This document shows positions 1 to 15,029 of a stretch of DNA of 64,000 nucleotides, in pieces. The notes under the pieces were generated by a model. That model ran no database searches. It worked only from the letters and a program-made list of their open reading frames with translations, and had not been told where the DNA came from. This DNA is from Tetrastigma voinierianum (Eukaryota > Streptophyta > Magnoliopsida > Vitales > Vitaceae), in contig JAEQBH010002187.1 of the NCBI GenBank assembly GCA_016808115.1, positions 186,001 through 250,000 on the forward strand, in the 5' to 3' direction. The translations under genes and the position numbers were made by a program. Position 1 is the stretch's first letter, and every line of letters begins with the position of its first letter.

Positions 1-927
1 GAACAAGTTATACCACGACGCTTTAAAATTCAACCTCGTGCGCATCTACCATAAATGCTTTAGGTAAAATCACCATTTTTTGGTGGTCAAATCTATCCTT
101 CAAGTTATTCCATAGAGTGAAATGATCTTATACAGTAAGATACTCATTTTTCAGATCCTCGTGAAGAGGATGCCTAAGGAAAATTAATGCCTTTGCACAG
201 TCCTGCTGGGACTCTTCATTTCTTTTTTTTTTTTAATGTTTCTCCAAGATTCATGTACAGGCGGTATTTCAAAGATAAAAATCCATGATGATAATTTTTA
301 CGAATATCATGCCACAAACTCAAATTTTGTGAGATTTGACATTTTGGTAAACTTTTAATATATGAAAAAAAAAATGATAATAATATAATTTTACCTTTGT
401 TGGAGCAAAATCGTGCTAATAACGTGTTGTGAATAATATTATAAAATGCAACTTTAAATGAAAGAGAATATAATGTTCTTCCTTTGTTTATAGCAAAAGA
501 AAAGAAAGAACCGAGGAATAAGAAAGAGAGAGAGGGAGATAATGAGAAATAAATCTCGGTGTGTTTTACAAGAGGTCATGAAGACCTTTTATTGGCTTTA
601 CAAAGGTGATTCAATTTATTCATCTTAAATATGAGTAATAGAATGTCATAAATGGAAGCTTGAATTAATGGAGTGTCATGAATGGAAGCTTAATTTCATT
701 CCCCCCTCAATGAATTTGGTCATTCACTTAAATGCTTCATTTACAACAAGGATTTTATTATTATCGGCTTATTTTTTTTTTCGTTTTTATTCTTATTGTT
801 ACTAAATATTGGAATGAAATTAAATAATTATTTCAGCTTTAAATTTCTAAGCTCATCCATACATTAAAAATCAAAATTGTAAATTTATTTATTTTTAGAA
901 ATGAAATGTTCAGTTTCATTCCCGTAT
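1..927. other. AT-rich intergenic DNA, no gene seen
   Basis: No ORF with recognisable protein features, no RNA gene and no clear transposon terminus was seen. The stretch has several poly-A/T runs and short GA-rich tracts (about 495-550). Confidence 0.6.
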
Positions 928-1137
928 ACTTTTTTTTTGAAAATAAAATAATTTTATTACTTGAAACTATATATATATATATATATATGTGTAAGTACAT
1001 ACAAGTATATCTTAAACATATTTCGATTAATCTCATAAGACTTTGAAACTAACGGCCGATAAACCTTTAGTGATTCTAAGAGGAGTACTTGAACTGATTA
1101 CTATTAGATTAAACCCCAACCAATTGAATTACACGCC
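928..1137 (-). mobile_element. tRNA-derived SINE, old copy, minus strand
   Basis: A short T-run at the left (928-936) is the A-tail seen from the plus strand. Towards the right come the family core (AATCTCATAAGACTTTGAAA, about 1029-1048), a B-box-like complement (CTTGAACTGAT) and an A-box-like complement (CCAATTGAATTA, near 1120). The same order occurs in the SINE copies near 33.9, 38.4, 43.9, 44.8 and 48.0 kb. A (TA)n run at 968-988 interrupts it. RNA polymerase III promoter boxes and an A-tail define tRNA-derived SINEs; membership of this family is my inference from the shared core. No target duplication was found. Confidence 0.55.
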
Positions 1138-2045
1138 GGGTTTCGATTTTCGTATCTAAACACCCACTAAGTGGCATTCATGCTTTAAATTCTTTTTAAA
1201 GCAACTGATACCTCAAAGTTTTAATAAGAGTGAAGCTCCAAGAATATAATTTGCCACAATAAAATAAAAGGAAATTAAGATTCAAAGACACACAAAGATA
1301 AAGTGCAATCTTAAAATCAAGTATATTCTAAAAACACTCATTGCAGGCTAAAATAATATTTAAGAATGATTTAAAATATTTCTCCTTCAACACAAGAAGT
1401 TTGGAGCCTATAATTAAAAATGAGTAATTTAAGTTAATGATTAGACACGGATAGATTCAATTGATCAACTAATTAATCAAACCAACTATTAGTCATTAAG
1501 CTTAGCATTTTGATAAGAAATGAAATATTTAATTTATGAAAAATTTGTAATTTGTCTAAGCACTTGAGCAATTTTTAAGTGTTTGAATAAAAACAAAAAG
1601 GTAGCTGTCAATAAAATAAAAAAAGAAAGGGATGGAAATGGAATACAAGGTATTCATGTTCGAATTTTTGTAAAAACATAGTAGCACAATGTGAATAGAT
1701 TTAAAAAAAAAAAACCATGATGTAAGTACACTGGTAACCTTACAAGATATTTAAACTTTGCTTTGTATATGTTTATTTTTTCGATTCCTTTTAATTTGAT
1801 ATCAGGACGCCTCATTCCTGCATTCATTGACTAATTCAATAACTCATGGAATTCTATACATCTCAGATCAGACGCATAATTGAGTAAAATAAATTACTAC
1901 TTCGTACTATATATCCATACTCATATAACAACAAAATAAATCAACTATATTCCTCATAGTTTTCTATGTTTGTTCTACAAAAAGATTTATACATATTTAC
2001 AAAATATTTTCTGTGCCTACATTTCCTACTTTCTTTCAAAAGTAC
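1138..2045. other. AT-rich intergenic DNA, no gene seen
   Basis: Low-complexity AT-rich sequence with no coding signature, no recognisable repeat ends and no RNA gene. It ends where a sharply more GC-rich block, the LTR at 2046, begins. Confidence 0.55.
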
Positions 2046-3887
2046 CTCATCGCGCACCGTCCCCCGGATAGTCCCCCGCACCGAAAGGGGGTCCCACGAT
2101 CAGCGAGCAGCCCAAGAGAAAATTCTCCTACGCTGCTACTCCCCACCTAAAATGCATATGCAATACAGATATATAAACAACTCAATCACATTTCTCATAC
2201 AATTATTTTCTATACGAATGTCTATATCATGCATGAGATGCAACCCTCATGCTCACCAGCCCGAGTCCCAACCGACTCCTCACACCTAATGCCAAACGCG
2301 AAACGAAACTAAATACACACCCCGACTAAAACCATTGAAAACCAATTTATTTATCAAAACCGATTTTGATTCTTTTCCTTTATTTTGTGGGCCACTGATT
2401 CGTTTACACTGTAGGGACGCCGCACGCCTTTTTCTAACATTTTCACGAACTTACATCGCTTCGGATTCATGTCTAACCGTGAATAACACGCGACTCTTCA
2501 CCCCGGGGATCTACCCCAACTTGCTCCGCCCAAAACATGTAATTTATCATTTTGATCATTTTACACACTGCGGAATCTCTACCTGACTTCATTCCATTTT
2601 TCCCGAGTTCACGCACCCATTCACCAACACCGATGAATAAACCCTTTACCTCGCACCCACACTCCGACCGACGCTGATGCGACCAAGATGCTAAATGGAT
2701 GATGCCAATGCATTTTCCTCATGTTACATGCACGAACGAAGACTACACGCAGACATTTACAAACCATTAAAATTATAATTTATACATATAATCTTACCTC
2801 CATGCAAAACATATTAATACATCAAAAAGACGTGATCAATATAACATTTCCACACACCGCATGTTATTTAAGCAAGCCATAACATTACAACCGGTCACCA
2901 ATCTCAGACTATTCAACAGGTACTTACTTCGCCCTAGTTAAACATGAACCAATCCGCCCAAGCACTGTTATCTCATCAATGTCACAACATCTAGAAACTT
3001 TCGCCTAGTAAAACCCTAACTCCCACATGCAACCGGGTCATGAAATCCATACCCCTGGGGATCCAAGGTCGAACCACTTACACGGCCTCTCGCGGCCTCC
3101 CATAAGCAACCCCTACCATTATGTCTTTGCGCTGTAACAAACCGAAGAGAAAATATCCTACCTCTCGAAGTTGGAAGAAACTCCCAAACCCAGCCCACGC
3201 GCTGGCCCTCTCCCCAGAGAACACTTCCCTTCGTTTCGGCGAATCCGACTAGCCTGACGTTTATAAATCTAGAGAGAAGGAAGACGTTCTTCCTCTAAAA
3301 TTGGAAGAACAAAGCCTTCGCATCCCATTTCTTTTCTTCCTCTCCACGTTTTCCCTTCATACTTCGCTTTTCTTTTCTTTTTCTTTTCTCATTTTCCTTT
3401 CATTTTCTCCTCATTTCTCTCCATTTTCTTTCTCCTCGCACTTTCTCCTCCTTTCAATCATTATACGTAATGGCATAAACACGGTGAAATTTCCTCCTCT
3501 CCTTCCTCAAACCAATCGCGCGCCTTCCTTTTTCCATCATTTTCCTTTATCAGATAATTCATCTTTTATGACATCAGTCACTTACTACGCCAATGCGAGC
3601 CATAACATTTCCCCATGCTGGCCAACGTGAGCCATTCCTTACGCTGTCACACCTGAGCGCTACGTAAGATCTTCTATTCGCCATGCATAGCCATCCGACA
3701 CCCCACGTCTCGAAAAGTCACAAAATCCCGACCACCTTCGCGATCCAACGAATTTGACGTGGTAATCTAAATTTCGTGGAGACGATTTCCAATTATAAGT
3801 CCGCTTCTTCATCCGCATCTAAATTTCGATTTTTTACCCAAATTTTATTTTACTCCATTTGAAAATTGGATTTTCTCTGCTTTCACA
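2046..3887 (-). mobile_element. Gypsy-like solo LTR (left end uncertain)
   Basis: A GC-richer, C-rich block of about 1.84 kb with no retroelement coding sequence on either side. It shares landmarks in the same order with the better-bounded solo LTR at 19996-21978: a CCTACCTCTCG box followed by AAACTCCC (near 3160-3186), a CTAGCCTGAC box (3249-3258), and a right end with paired TTTCG/ATTTTG stretches finishing in CACA. The flanks AGTAC (2041-2045) and AGTAT (3888-3892) may be a 5-bp target duplication with one mismatch. The expected TG at the left end is not seen. Minus orientation is inferred by comparison with copies that begin TGTAA or TGTGAGACC. ORFs inside it are not real genes. Confidence 0.6.
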
Positions 3888-4057
3888 AGTATATATCATT
3901 GATCACACTTTAAAATTATTATTACATAAATTTATTGAAAGTCAACTATTAGATTTAAATCTTATTTTATTATTATCGAATCAAGATTGACCAAATCTTA
4001 AATTCACACCAAAGATCCAAACATACATCACATATAAATCAATGAAACTGAACATGG

Positions 4058-4380
4058 TGTTATAAATGAAAGGTTTTTGAAATGAATGAAGCCATTTCGG
4101 ATTCATTATCATATAATAAAGCCGTTTCGGATTATGTATTTTGCAATGAATGGATTCATTTGGAATTCTGTATTTATAAATCATCATTAATACTGTAATT
4201 AATACCCTTATTAATTCATACATTAATAAGGATATTGGAAGGTCACTTCAGAGCCTATAACAAAGTCTTCCAACTCTACGTATTTATCATCTCGAAAAAA
4301 CAAAACTATCTTTCTCCCCATCTGGCTGGCCTCTCCGACACTATTTCCATCTCTAGAGTTCTTATTTTCTCATACAAAGA
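4058..4380 (+). repeat. 5' LTR of Copia element 1, part 1
   Basis: It begins TGTTATAAATG and aligns along its length to the 3' LTR at 24659-25031. Shared blocks include the GAAATGAATGAAGCC box, GTAATTAATACCC, GGGGATATTGGA-type sequence, TATCTTTCTCCCCATCT and CGACACTATTTCCAT. It is cut at 4380 by the CACTA element and resumes after 16330. The 3' LTR keeps a TATA-like CCTATAAATAGG at 24850-24861; the matching site here is damaged. Confidence 0.88.
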
Positions 4381-4394
4381 CACTACAAAAAATA

Positions 4395-4880
4395 GAAAAT
4401 CGCGACTCACAAAGCCACACAAAGTCGGTCACTCGTATATGATAATGATTCACTTAAATGACCACAAAAGCCGCTGTCTTGTGGTAACCCATTGTTATTA
4501 AATTAATAATTAAGTGGTCACAAAGTGCGACCACAATAAATATGGTCACTGATAACGACCACTATAATGCGCTACAGATTCATGATCATGCATAATCCAC
4601 CACTCAACGCCGGGTCACAGATAAAAACACACCACAAGAACGCGCCGAGCGCATAACGACCACTGCTAACGCCATTACAGATAAATGCGACCACAAGAAA
4701 CGTGGGTCACATATAAATGCCGACCACAAGAAATGTGGTCACGCATAACGACCACTACAATGTGGTCACGTATAATTTGCTGTGATAATGACCAATTTTA
4801 TTGGCCATCTCGTGGTCATTAAGCTACGCCGATAAGATATAGTGTTTCTTCTTAGTGACCACATCTCGCGGGTCACTAAA
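4395..4880. repeat. CACTA left subterminal repeats (TGTGGTC/GACCACA)
   Basis: Many copies of GACCACA and TGTGGTC occur in both orientations, often as near-palindromes separated by a few bases (for example around 4495-4565 and 4725-4775). Such arrays next to the termini are where the element-encoded DNA-binding protein attaches in En/Spm. That role is inferred by analogy. The same motif fills the right end at 15970-16320. Confidence 0.8.
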
Positions 4881-5798
4881 TTTATAAATATTGTAATTAT
4901 TTAATTAATATTTCATAAAATTAATTATTACTTATATATTAATAAGTTTAAATTCTTGAAAACTTTTATATATGATGTTAAATATATTTATCATTTAAAT
5001 TTAAAAACACTAGATAAAACATTAAAAGTCAGCATTGAAGTCCAAATTAATGTTTGAAACAATACAAAGTATTTCAAACATTAAAGTCAAGACTAAGGTC
5101 CAAAATGTTAAAAACACAAAGTATTAAATGTTAAAAACATGATATACTCAAGACTAAAACATCCTGGGTGGCTTAACTGTCTGATCTATGCCCGACCATC
5201 TCGCGCAACCGACCCTACCAAACCTCTCTTCTCCATCATCCGCCTCCCATCATGCGACACATCATCTCCTACCGTAAGTTCCACTCATTAGAGACCGAAT
5301 GTTACTGCAGCTCGTGGTACTTCGAGAATCGAGATTGTGTCGACTCAAGCCTCTAACTGCTGACGAGCCACCCGAGGGGTGTAGCCGATGCAGGCATCGT
5401 ATGCAAAGTCGGATGATTTATTTCGACCATCCCATACGTGATTCGCCATGTGATTAAGCCTCAATAGTCAAGGTGAATGAGGCGATCCTCATCTTCCTTG
5501 ACAAAGGAACCCGGTTTCCGCATTCTTCTCGGGATTCCGTGAGCAATTAGCTCTCAGATTCTCCTCAACAAAACGTCATATGAAACTAGTAGTTTTTAAT
5601 AGATGTAAGAGGTTTTTTTTGAGCACTTACCCCACTCTGTCTTGCACGTTGATCAATATAACTATGTGATCCCTCTGCAGTTCTCTCTATATGGGTATCG
5701 TGAAAGAGTCGTACCTTGCTCGAGGCAACCCCTCCATCATCTTCCTAAAATAAACACATTAGATATTAGATATGCGTAATTGAGACATTTTTAAAATG

Positions 5799-5799
<1 letters not shown>

Positions 5800-5832
<33 letters not shown>
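5800..5832. repeat. (TA)n microsatellite
   Basis: A perfect TA dinucleotide run inside the CACTA second-ORF region, in a non-coding gap between two recognisable fragments. Confidence 0.9.
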
Positions 5833-5836
<4 letters not shown>

Positions 5837-6149
5837 TCTTACAACTGCCTCACAGGCTCACTAATCCATATGGATCCGCAACCGCAGTCGTGGACATTCC
5901 GCATCCCGTCCACCCGCCTCACTATGACGATTCGATCGATTCCTTATCACTGGAATGAGGCATCACTCCACTTATGAGCCGCTAACTCGCTACACCTCAC
6001 GACACAAATGCGTTTTCCTTTCCTCCAACGATGAAGCATATCCGACACTTTACCCAAGTCGCTTCCTCACAATTTCTTAACGATCCCATTCCAAACACCT
6101 CCCACTCATAGTATTTCGTAATATATGTTAGTCAACATATATGGACTTT

Positions 6150-7530
<1,381 letters not shown>

Positions 7531-8399
7531 TTCCCAAACTTGATTCTGAAGCAATTTTGCTTTTATTAAAATTTAAATCAACAAAATACAAAAGTTTTAG
7601 AAACTCAAACATTTATTTACCCGAAATTCATCCCAATATAGATCTCAACCTCTTGTGGCAATCGTTTCCACCTATATCCGCTATGATGTAGTCTCTCTTG
7701 AAAGATACTTTGTGATATTCGAGATGACATCTTATGAGACTCCAACAAAGCTACAATTATATAAATATACAAGTATTAATTGTATACATTAGCAACAACT
7801 AGTGAATTGGGGCTAGTATTAAATGTCTCACCTCCCATCATGCACTCGTAGTTTCTCACGACTACCTATATAGCTTCTTCCTAATAGGAATCCGAACTGT
7901 GATCAGATATGTGGTTGTGATTTGAGGCCTAACTCTCGAGAGTGGGATGTCTGAGGTATCGTAATACGGTTCCAGAGCTGTGACAAACCAAACAGGATAG
8001 AGATGTAGATGCTCGTACTAAAGAATGTCGACATTCCCGCCAATTGTCTCATGCCAAGGGGTGTAGTAGTGGATGCGTATGTAGAAGTAGCCATCAAGAT
8101 GAAGAATGACCCTTCAAAGGCTCGTCCTCGATCACATCACCATGGGATACACTCGCATGACCCCACCCTCACACCGAAAAAATCAAAAAATTAAGATAAT
8201 TAACAACTAAACACTTGTACTATAACAAAGATTCGACAACTACCCTTATCAACCATCTGCTTCATTAATAATATTTAAATCCAATTTATCCTCATTAAAA
8301 AAAGAAAAATAATTAAATAAATCGAACACTTCGTACTATAACATTATTCAACTGCAACTACCTATTTATTAACTATCAGTTTCATTCATATCATTTAAA

Positions 8400-8875
8400 T
8401 TCTATTCATTTTCTGAATCAAATGAACTTTATGTTTGCAATTCTTCTTCTTCTTCTTCTTCTTCTTCTTCTTCTTCTTCTTCTTCCATAATATCTTCTGG
8501 GTCACCTATTGGATCATTTAATGTCGTTTGTTGATCTTCTTCATTGATTTCCCAACATTACTATTTCACTAACCTCTTGAAATGGAGGAGTTTTGCATAT
8601 ATGTTGTCTTTGAAAAGGTTCTTGGCATCACAACAACTCCTCTTGGTTTGATTTTTCGATACAACCCACCAATCAACTTTTGTCTTTTCGCAAACTCGGG
8701 GTATGAACAAAAATATACTCTGAAATAAGCCAATTGCGAGGACAAAGGGTTCATACTTGTCATATCGTCTTCTATGGTTTATCTCTAACAATGTTGTATT
8801 GCCTGCGAACTCTTATGCCCCTATTAGGATCAACCGATCTAGAGATAAACAAAGGGGAGATGGGGAGAGGGAACC
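8400..8875 (-). pseudogene. CACTA transposase C-terminus: DUF4216 plus Glu tail, broken
   Basis: On the minus strand the read-through is VDPNRGIRVRRQYNIV (about 8862-8815), then in another frame EINHRRRYDKYEPFVLA, then VDWWVVSK and a KPRGVVV stretch (to about 8625). This is the wording of DUF4216, the C-terminal domain of TNP2-type CACTA transposases. Downstream on the same strand is an acidic tail, with a (TTC)n run at 8441-8486 encoding about 15 consecutive glutamates. At least two frameshifts break the domain. The catalytic Transposase_21 domain expected upstream (above about 8880) was not recognised, so this is a remnant. DUF4216 identity was judged from memory of the family pattern. Confidence 0.75.
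8441..8486. repeat. (TTC)n microsatellite encoding poly-Glu on the minus strand
   Basis: An uninterrupted TTC run. Read in the minus-strand frame of the transposase tail it gives GAA codons, so it is a coding microsatellite by origin. Confidence 0.9.
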
Positions 8876-11845
8876 TGCGTAAACGAATCAAGTCTAGCAT
8901 TTCTTTAGCTTTTGAGCAAAAAGGTAAAGGCATACTATCAGATCAACCCCCAATGGAAGTAGAGATAAAAGGCTCGAATCATAAAACATTGATTCCTATG
9001 ACACAATGCATCAACAAGATACAGATAAAGATGATTACATGGTGGGTCTAAAGCATCTCAGTAACTCAATTGTATTCAACACCATTTACAATTTTGATCA
9101 AACATTTACATTAAGTCAATCAATCTCAAAGAAGATCGGGCCGACGGGTCATCAAACCATCTTTAGATAATATAAAAGATAAATAAATAACATAAGTGGT
9201 TGACAATAGGAGGCCTCCCAAAGCACCATAAAAGCAATGAAAATGAGGACCTCGAATTACTAATATCACAAATTAAAATTAACATAGCCATATTAATTCT
9301 ACCTATGCATTGCTTAGTTCCTAAGAAACCCATAGAAAAAAAAAGAAATTAAAAAAAAAAAGACAAAGCGAGGGTTGTCTTCTATAGCTAAAAACAGTTT
9401 AATTTTCTGATCCATTTCTAAAAAAATTATGCTTTAGGAAAAACAATGAAGGCGTGACTAACATAGCATTCCAAATTTTCTACCGATAACATCAAAAAAT
9501 TGTTTTTCGATCTCATTTTCATTTTCCTATAATGTTTTTTTAAAAAACATGAAACTATCCACCTTGACAAATCCGTATAGAGTATAAAACTAAATTTGAC
9601 ACCAATCCACCAATAATCCCACAATCATGACCCTCCATAAAGAATCCTAAACCTAGAAACAACTCCTTTATCTACTTGGAATGTGAATTTATTTTATTAG
9701 AAACCAAAAAAATCCTAAGAGAAATAATTTTTAACAAACCTAGATTTCTACATGACAAACCAACAAAATATCAAAAACACATCTTAATATAATCAACCTG
9801 CAAAATATCAAAATTTCCGTGTATATTATTAGAAATTTAAAGCAAGACGTATTTGAGAGTCGAAAGACCCAAATAATCTAAGGGACATGCAATCAATTGG
9901 AGTAAGAAACTCAAATTAACGTTTCTAATCAAAACTCGCATCACATAATATCTTTTAAAAAAAATCCACCTATGCTTGTTTTGAGTATATAATTGAATGC
10001 AAAATTCTAGCTCTAATAATAACAAATTAGCTCAAAATATGAATGGGAACTACAACTATGCTTACTAACTGCTTAAGAAGAGTGTTTTCTTCCTTAACCG
10101 CTCAGCCTTTACTTCCCAAATTCTCAACAAAGGTAAGACCCAGAAAAGATATGATTGTAATAAACAACCTAGTCCAATTTAATTTCTTCATGACTTCTTA
10201 ATGTGAAAACAGATCACCAACTCACTAATCAATCAATGAATTAATTAATTAATTTTGTTTTTTCTATTTTGATCGCATTGCTATCACAACGTAAAAATCA
10301 AGCGCTCATAACCCATTTCACCATGTCTCTTCTCGATTCATGTCAAAATGATTTGGGGTTTTTTGTCGGCCACTCGTTTCAATACCGCCAACCAATTATG
10401 ATGGTGTTTTCCTTAATTTTGATTTTATATAATCTTTAAATACCTAGAAATGGAAAACTATTATTCTATCCTCCATTCACGATCTAATAGCCCCTAAATC
10501 CATATAGTAGTACATCAATATCAAAGACTCCAAACCATAAAATCCAAAAAAAAAAAAAAAAACTCAACCATGTTAAAATCCCCAAATCAATATCTTCATT
10601 ACACAGATTCATCATCTACATCTCAGGACATTTATGTAGAAAGGTTGGATCTTGCTTTTAGGGCTTTCGTTTGTTGCAAAGTTGAAGAACAAATGAAACA
10701 AAACAAATAATGACATACGGGGATTAACTTAATGATGCTACGATTTTGAAGTAAGATTCAAAACCTTGGTCGAAGCACTCAGATTACTCCTTCACTATTC
10801 CGAGCATCTGACTAAGACCCGAGTCAAATCAATGATAGATGCTCTCAAACCTCACTACTGCGGGAAGAGAAAAAGTAAAGATAGAGATGTGGGGGAGAGG
10901 TTTGCCCGGGAAGAGAACAAAAGAGAAGGAGAGAAGGAGGGAGGGCGGTTATGGGAGCATCGCTATCAGAGAAAGATATAAAGAGATGGGGTAAAGGGTT
11001 TCTATGGGAGGGGGAATATTTTTAAGAATAAAATATAAGTTAAAATATATATTTATTCTGTTGGTCCCATCTAAATGAAAATAAAATCAATAAAAATCAG
11101 AATGGTTTTATCAAAATATATTCGACATGTAATGATATTTATATTTTAAGTATGATTTATGGTTATTTGGGGTCAAACATTAATAAAATATATTTAAATA
11201 AATATATTATAAAAATAAATTTTATTTGCTTGTTTAATATCCAAAGACGAGATAATAATAAAAATGGATTGTAAAATAAAAAATAATATATTTAAATATT
11301 ATTTAATATTTGATATGTATTAATCAAGAGAAACAAAAATTAAACATAATAGTTAAAATGAAAACTACCAACGACCAACAACCAAGGGACTCAAGAAATG
11401 CATTAAAACTACCAACCGCGGATGCTCGCCTCTTCTACCCACAAGCTCATCGACCATGCGATATTGGTATCTTTCCAATTCGATGAAGCCCGATTTCCAG
11501 GGACCCTCAATGTCCAACGATTCAAACCCAGCTTCCTATCGCAAAACAAACCAGCAAAAACAACAAGTACAAAATGGAAGAACAAAGTATCATAGCCAAT
11601 CAAGCTATGATCAAAATGGAAGCATCAAAGGAAACCCTTTTGATAGAAAGGAAAAAAACATGGCTTTAACACCAAAAACTATATATAATAAACAGTAAAA
11701 CACTCGAAAGTGGAGAAATCCGTATCTTGCAACTCAAAGTCTCCCTAACTCATTTGGGGAAACACCAACAATATTTCCGTAGTAGAGAAAGGAAGGGAAA
11801 AGCAGATTCTAATCTCCCATCTTCATAAAAAATACAAGTTGTCTT
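8876..11845. other. CACTA interior, unassigned
   Basis: AT-rich sequence with no recognised domain. The catalytic transposase domain expected upstream of DUF4216 on the minus strand was not found here. The one longer plus-strand ORF, at 10766-10981, is rich in Lys/Arg/Glu from a GA-rich tract and resembles no family I know. 11340-11700 is less AT-rich and could be a relic of coding sequence, but no frame is convincing. Confidence 0.5.
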
Positions 11846-14250
11846 TGTAACACCCAGGAATTCGTTTAGGTATAAGTTAGGGAAAATAATAATGATAGGA
11901 ATTTGTATAGGTATAAGTTATGGAAAATAATAATGACATGAATTTGTATAAGTATAAATTAAGGAAAATAATAATGACATGAAAGAGGTATAAATTGGAA
12001 ATAAAATAGGTATAATGACATGAAAGAGGTATAAATGGGAAATAAAATAGGTATAATGACATGAAAGAGGTATAATGACAAATCATAATAGGTATCAATT
12101 AATTTAATGACACGAAAGAGGTATAATGACAAATCATAATAGGTAAAAATTAATGAAAGAGGGGTAAAAAGGTAACTTCTTATCAGACACGTATAAATCG
12201 AGTAAGAAAATAAAATCATTTCTATTCTTCTTTGACTTCTCCATGGTAGAATTCAGAGGACGACGCTGATCTAGGGTTTGGAAGGACAAATCTCTCTAGG
12301 TAAGATCTTCCCTCATTTACTTTTCTAGATTTCTTTGATGTAGATTCTTTAATTTTATTTCGCTAGATCAACCTTGGAAGGTCGATTTAGATTACACTTT
12401 CGTTTTTTAGAAATAAAATAAAATAAGGATTGGTGGTGTCATATTGAATTACATTGAGTATGAGAATGAAAAAATATTTAAGGATAATTTTTGAAAGAAA
12501 ATAATGATAAACAAATAGGATAAATTTAAAAAGGCTGAATTTTGTATAAATATATGTATTTGATAAGTATTTAAATATATATGTATTTTGGCAAGTAAAT
12601 ATTTTATTAAGGATTGAGATTTTATTAGATAAGGAATAAGGATTAGAATAATTATTTAGCAATTATAGGAAATAAATACATATATTTGATAAGATCATAA
12701 AATAAATAAATTATTAAATAAAATCCAAAGTTTAATACGTAGTTTTATAAAATTTGTAAAACTACCTAATCTAAATAGTTATCATTTGAATGTTGTCAAT
12801 ATGTTTAGCGAACAAAAATAATATAATTGTTAAGAATATCAAATTAGAAAGTTTTAAGAATAAATAAGTAATGATGATAGCTCTTTCCTTATTATTATTT
12901 TAGGAGAAATATTTCTATTGGAGTATGAAATTCTTGGATTAGCTCTTCTTCAAAGCTTTTTTGAGTACTTTCGAGGTAAGGGATTCTAATACAAATTTTT
13001 CGAAAAATTATTATTTTTATATATACGTATCGCAGCTGAGACACGTTGCATCTTTAAAAGAAATTGTTTGTTTTTACTTCATTTGAGGATGAAAATTGTT
13101 TAAATCGAATTATATATAAACTTGGTTTATGAAAAGTTTACTTGTTTTTATTTATTATCCATGGATCAAGAAAGTAGTTTTGTATGATTGTACTTTTCGA
13201 GATTTGTTTTGTTTAAGAAAGAAAATGTGAGATATGATGTTTTGTAATTTGAAATTTTGAATGAAATATTTTACTTCCTGCTACTTCGACTCAACATCGA
13301 ATAATAATGACACTATTCTACTATTAACGGACATAATAGTCAACACTATCTCTACCACAATCCGGATATACAGTCGATCTTTACATTTTCTCGCTGAATC
13401 GAATCGATTCAACCCCAGCTCTAGGGTTTGCTGAGCACAAGATTAAGAGCTACGGTTCTCCACCTTAAAAGTGAACAATTAAGGGCTAGCCACCCATTTG
13501 AAAGTCCCACATAACTAGGCACCATTTGATATTTGATGACCATAGAAAAATATATTTGAAATGTATTTGATTTTGGATTTGATATGAAAGTGTTTGAATC
13601 GAAATTTGATATGAAATTGTTTGAATCACATTTGATATGAAACCCATTTGAATGATGGAGAATGTTTTGGCATGGTTAAATGTTCCAACTATTTGAATCT
13701 AAAAGTTTTGACAAAAACATCTCCTCATTTGTTATATGATTGAAAACTTTTTCGATCCATGAAACTATTAGTATTTCTATTGAGCTTTTAGCTCACTCCC
13801 ATTCATCGACATATTGCAAAGACTTTTAGTCTCTGCTTAAGAGCGATGGCTAGGTCAGATTCAATATTAGGATTGATTAGAACTTTATGTTGGATCATGT
13901 TGAACTAATAAGTCTATATTCATGTAAAATATCAGTTGAGTTAATGAGAAAGTCACTTTGATGGATAACATTCCATTTTATATTAGTACAAAGTTGGATT
14001 TGAGAGATCCCAAATATTGTTATATTCTCGAACAACTTTATATGACATGCATAATTATATTTGGATATTTAGGAAATAGTTTTTTTGCCTATATGATTAA
14101 ATTTGAATTTGGGGAATTGACGAATTTAGAAAGTTGCGCATTTATTTCAACATGTGCTTGTATTTGGACAAAAAATCCGCCATAAGGAAGGTTAGTGTCG
14201 CTTTCACACTTCCAAACCTTAAGGCTGAAGGCTTGAGGGTGAATTGACGT
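11846..14250 (+). mobile_element. Gypsy-like LTR relic inside the CACTA (right end unknown)
   Basis: It starts TGTAACACCCAGGAATTCG, the kind of start seen in plant Gypsy LTRs and similar to the solo LTRs at 56860 (TGTGAGACCCC) and 61608 (TGTAAACCGGG). Further in are a TATA-like CGTATAAATCG near 12189, a CTAGGGTTTGG leader-like box near 12272, and a second such box near 13420. The proposed right end, near 14250, rests only on a GGCTTGAGGGTG motif of the type that precedes many LTR ends. The left flank is GTCTT (11841-11845); no matching duplication was found, so the element may be truncated. Direct AGGTATAATGACA repeats at 11930-12150 add internal redundancy. Confidence 0.5.
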
Positions 14251-15029
14251 CATGCCCCTGCAGGGTTTCGGCGTGATGTTTCATCTACCACCAGACACTC
14301 ATATCCAACTTACTTCCGCATCCGTCCCCCTTTCCCACACGTCCCTTCCTACTTCACCATCTTAATCCTCTCTCCCATCAAATTTAGCTATTATGGTGCT
14401 TCTTCTATCTTTTCTCACAAATTTTAAGGTAGAGGAAGAGAATGGGAAGGATGGAAAGGTGAAAGGAAGATGAGGCGTAAAAGAGATTAGTGTTGGAATT
14501 TAAACATCAATAAAGAAGAGAACTGAGCCATATGGAAAATCATTAAAAACGTAAAAGGTTTTTGTATCATTTCAAATAAGACATTTCTTCACTCCAAAAA
14601 ATTTGTCAAAAACGGTCATGATTTTAAAATTTAAATTAAGTTTCATTCTAATGACCATATTCAAACAACGATAAATTTTAATTTTTGTAGTAGTGTCATT
14701 GTTTTCTTAGGTGTCGATATTTGCGGTGAAGAAATTGTTCTTATATTTGTTTTTTTCATATTTTTGAGAAATTTCAATTTAATGCAAATTTAGGAGAAAC
14801 CATACTTAATGTGCTCAGATGGTAATTTTTTGATGAAATTTCAAGAGAACAATAAAAAGAATAAGTGCTAAAACAAAAACCCGTTGAAGTTGGGAGCTAC
14901 CAAAGATGTTTTGGTCCTCAAGGTGACGGAATGATGTCGCGAATGGCAGCAGTTACAGCAAAAAATTGTGGCGTAGGTCAGGAGAAGAAGAACGAGTGGG
15001 GAAACATATAGGCCAAAAGGGTTTAGTAT
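14251..15029. other. CACTA interior, unassigned
   Basis: Mixed sequence with a C/T-rich block (14300-14385) and a GA-rich block (14420-14490). No coding frame was recognised. A TTTTTGTAGTAGTG string at 14682-14695 resembles the complement of some CACTA termini but has no partner. Confidence 0.45.

Noticed and set aside
2335..3630. ORFs in the GC-richer block
   Set aside because: They fall within a solo LTR and have no family features; LTR sequence is non-coding.
10766..10981. 71-codon Lys/Glu-rich ORF inside the CACTA
   Set aside because: The charged composition comes from a GA-rich tract; no conserved motif or transposase feature was seen.
14682..14695. TTTTTGTAGTAGTG as the end of a second CACTA element
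   Set aside because: No matching partner terminus or 3-bp duplication was found, so only the 4381-16330 element is called.
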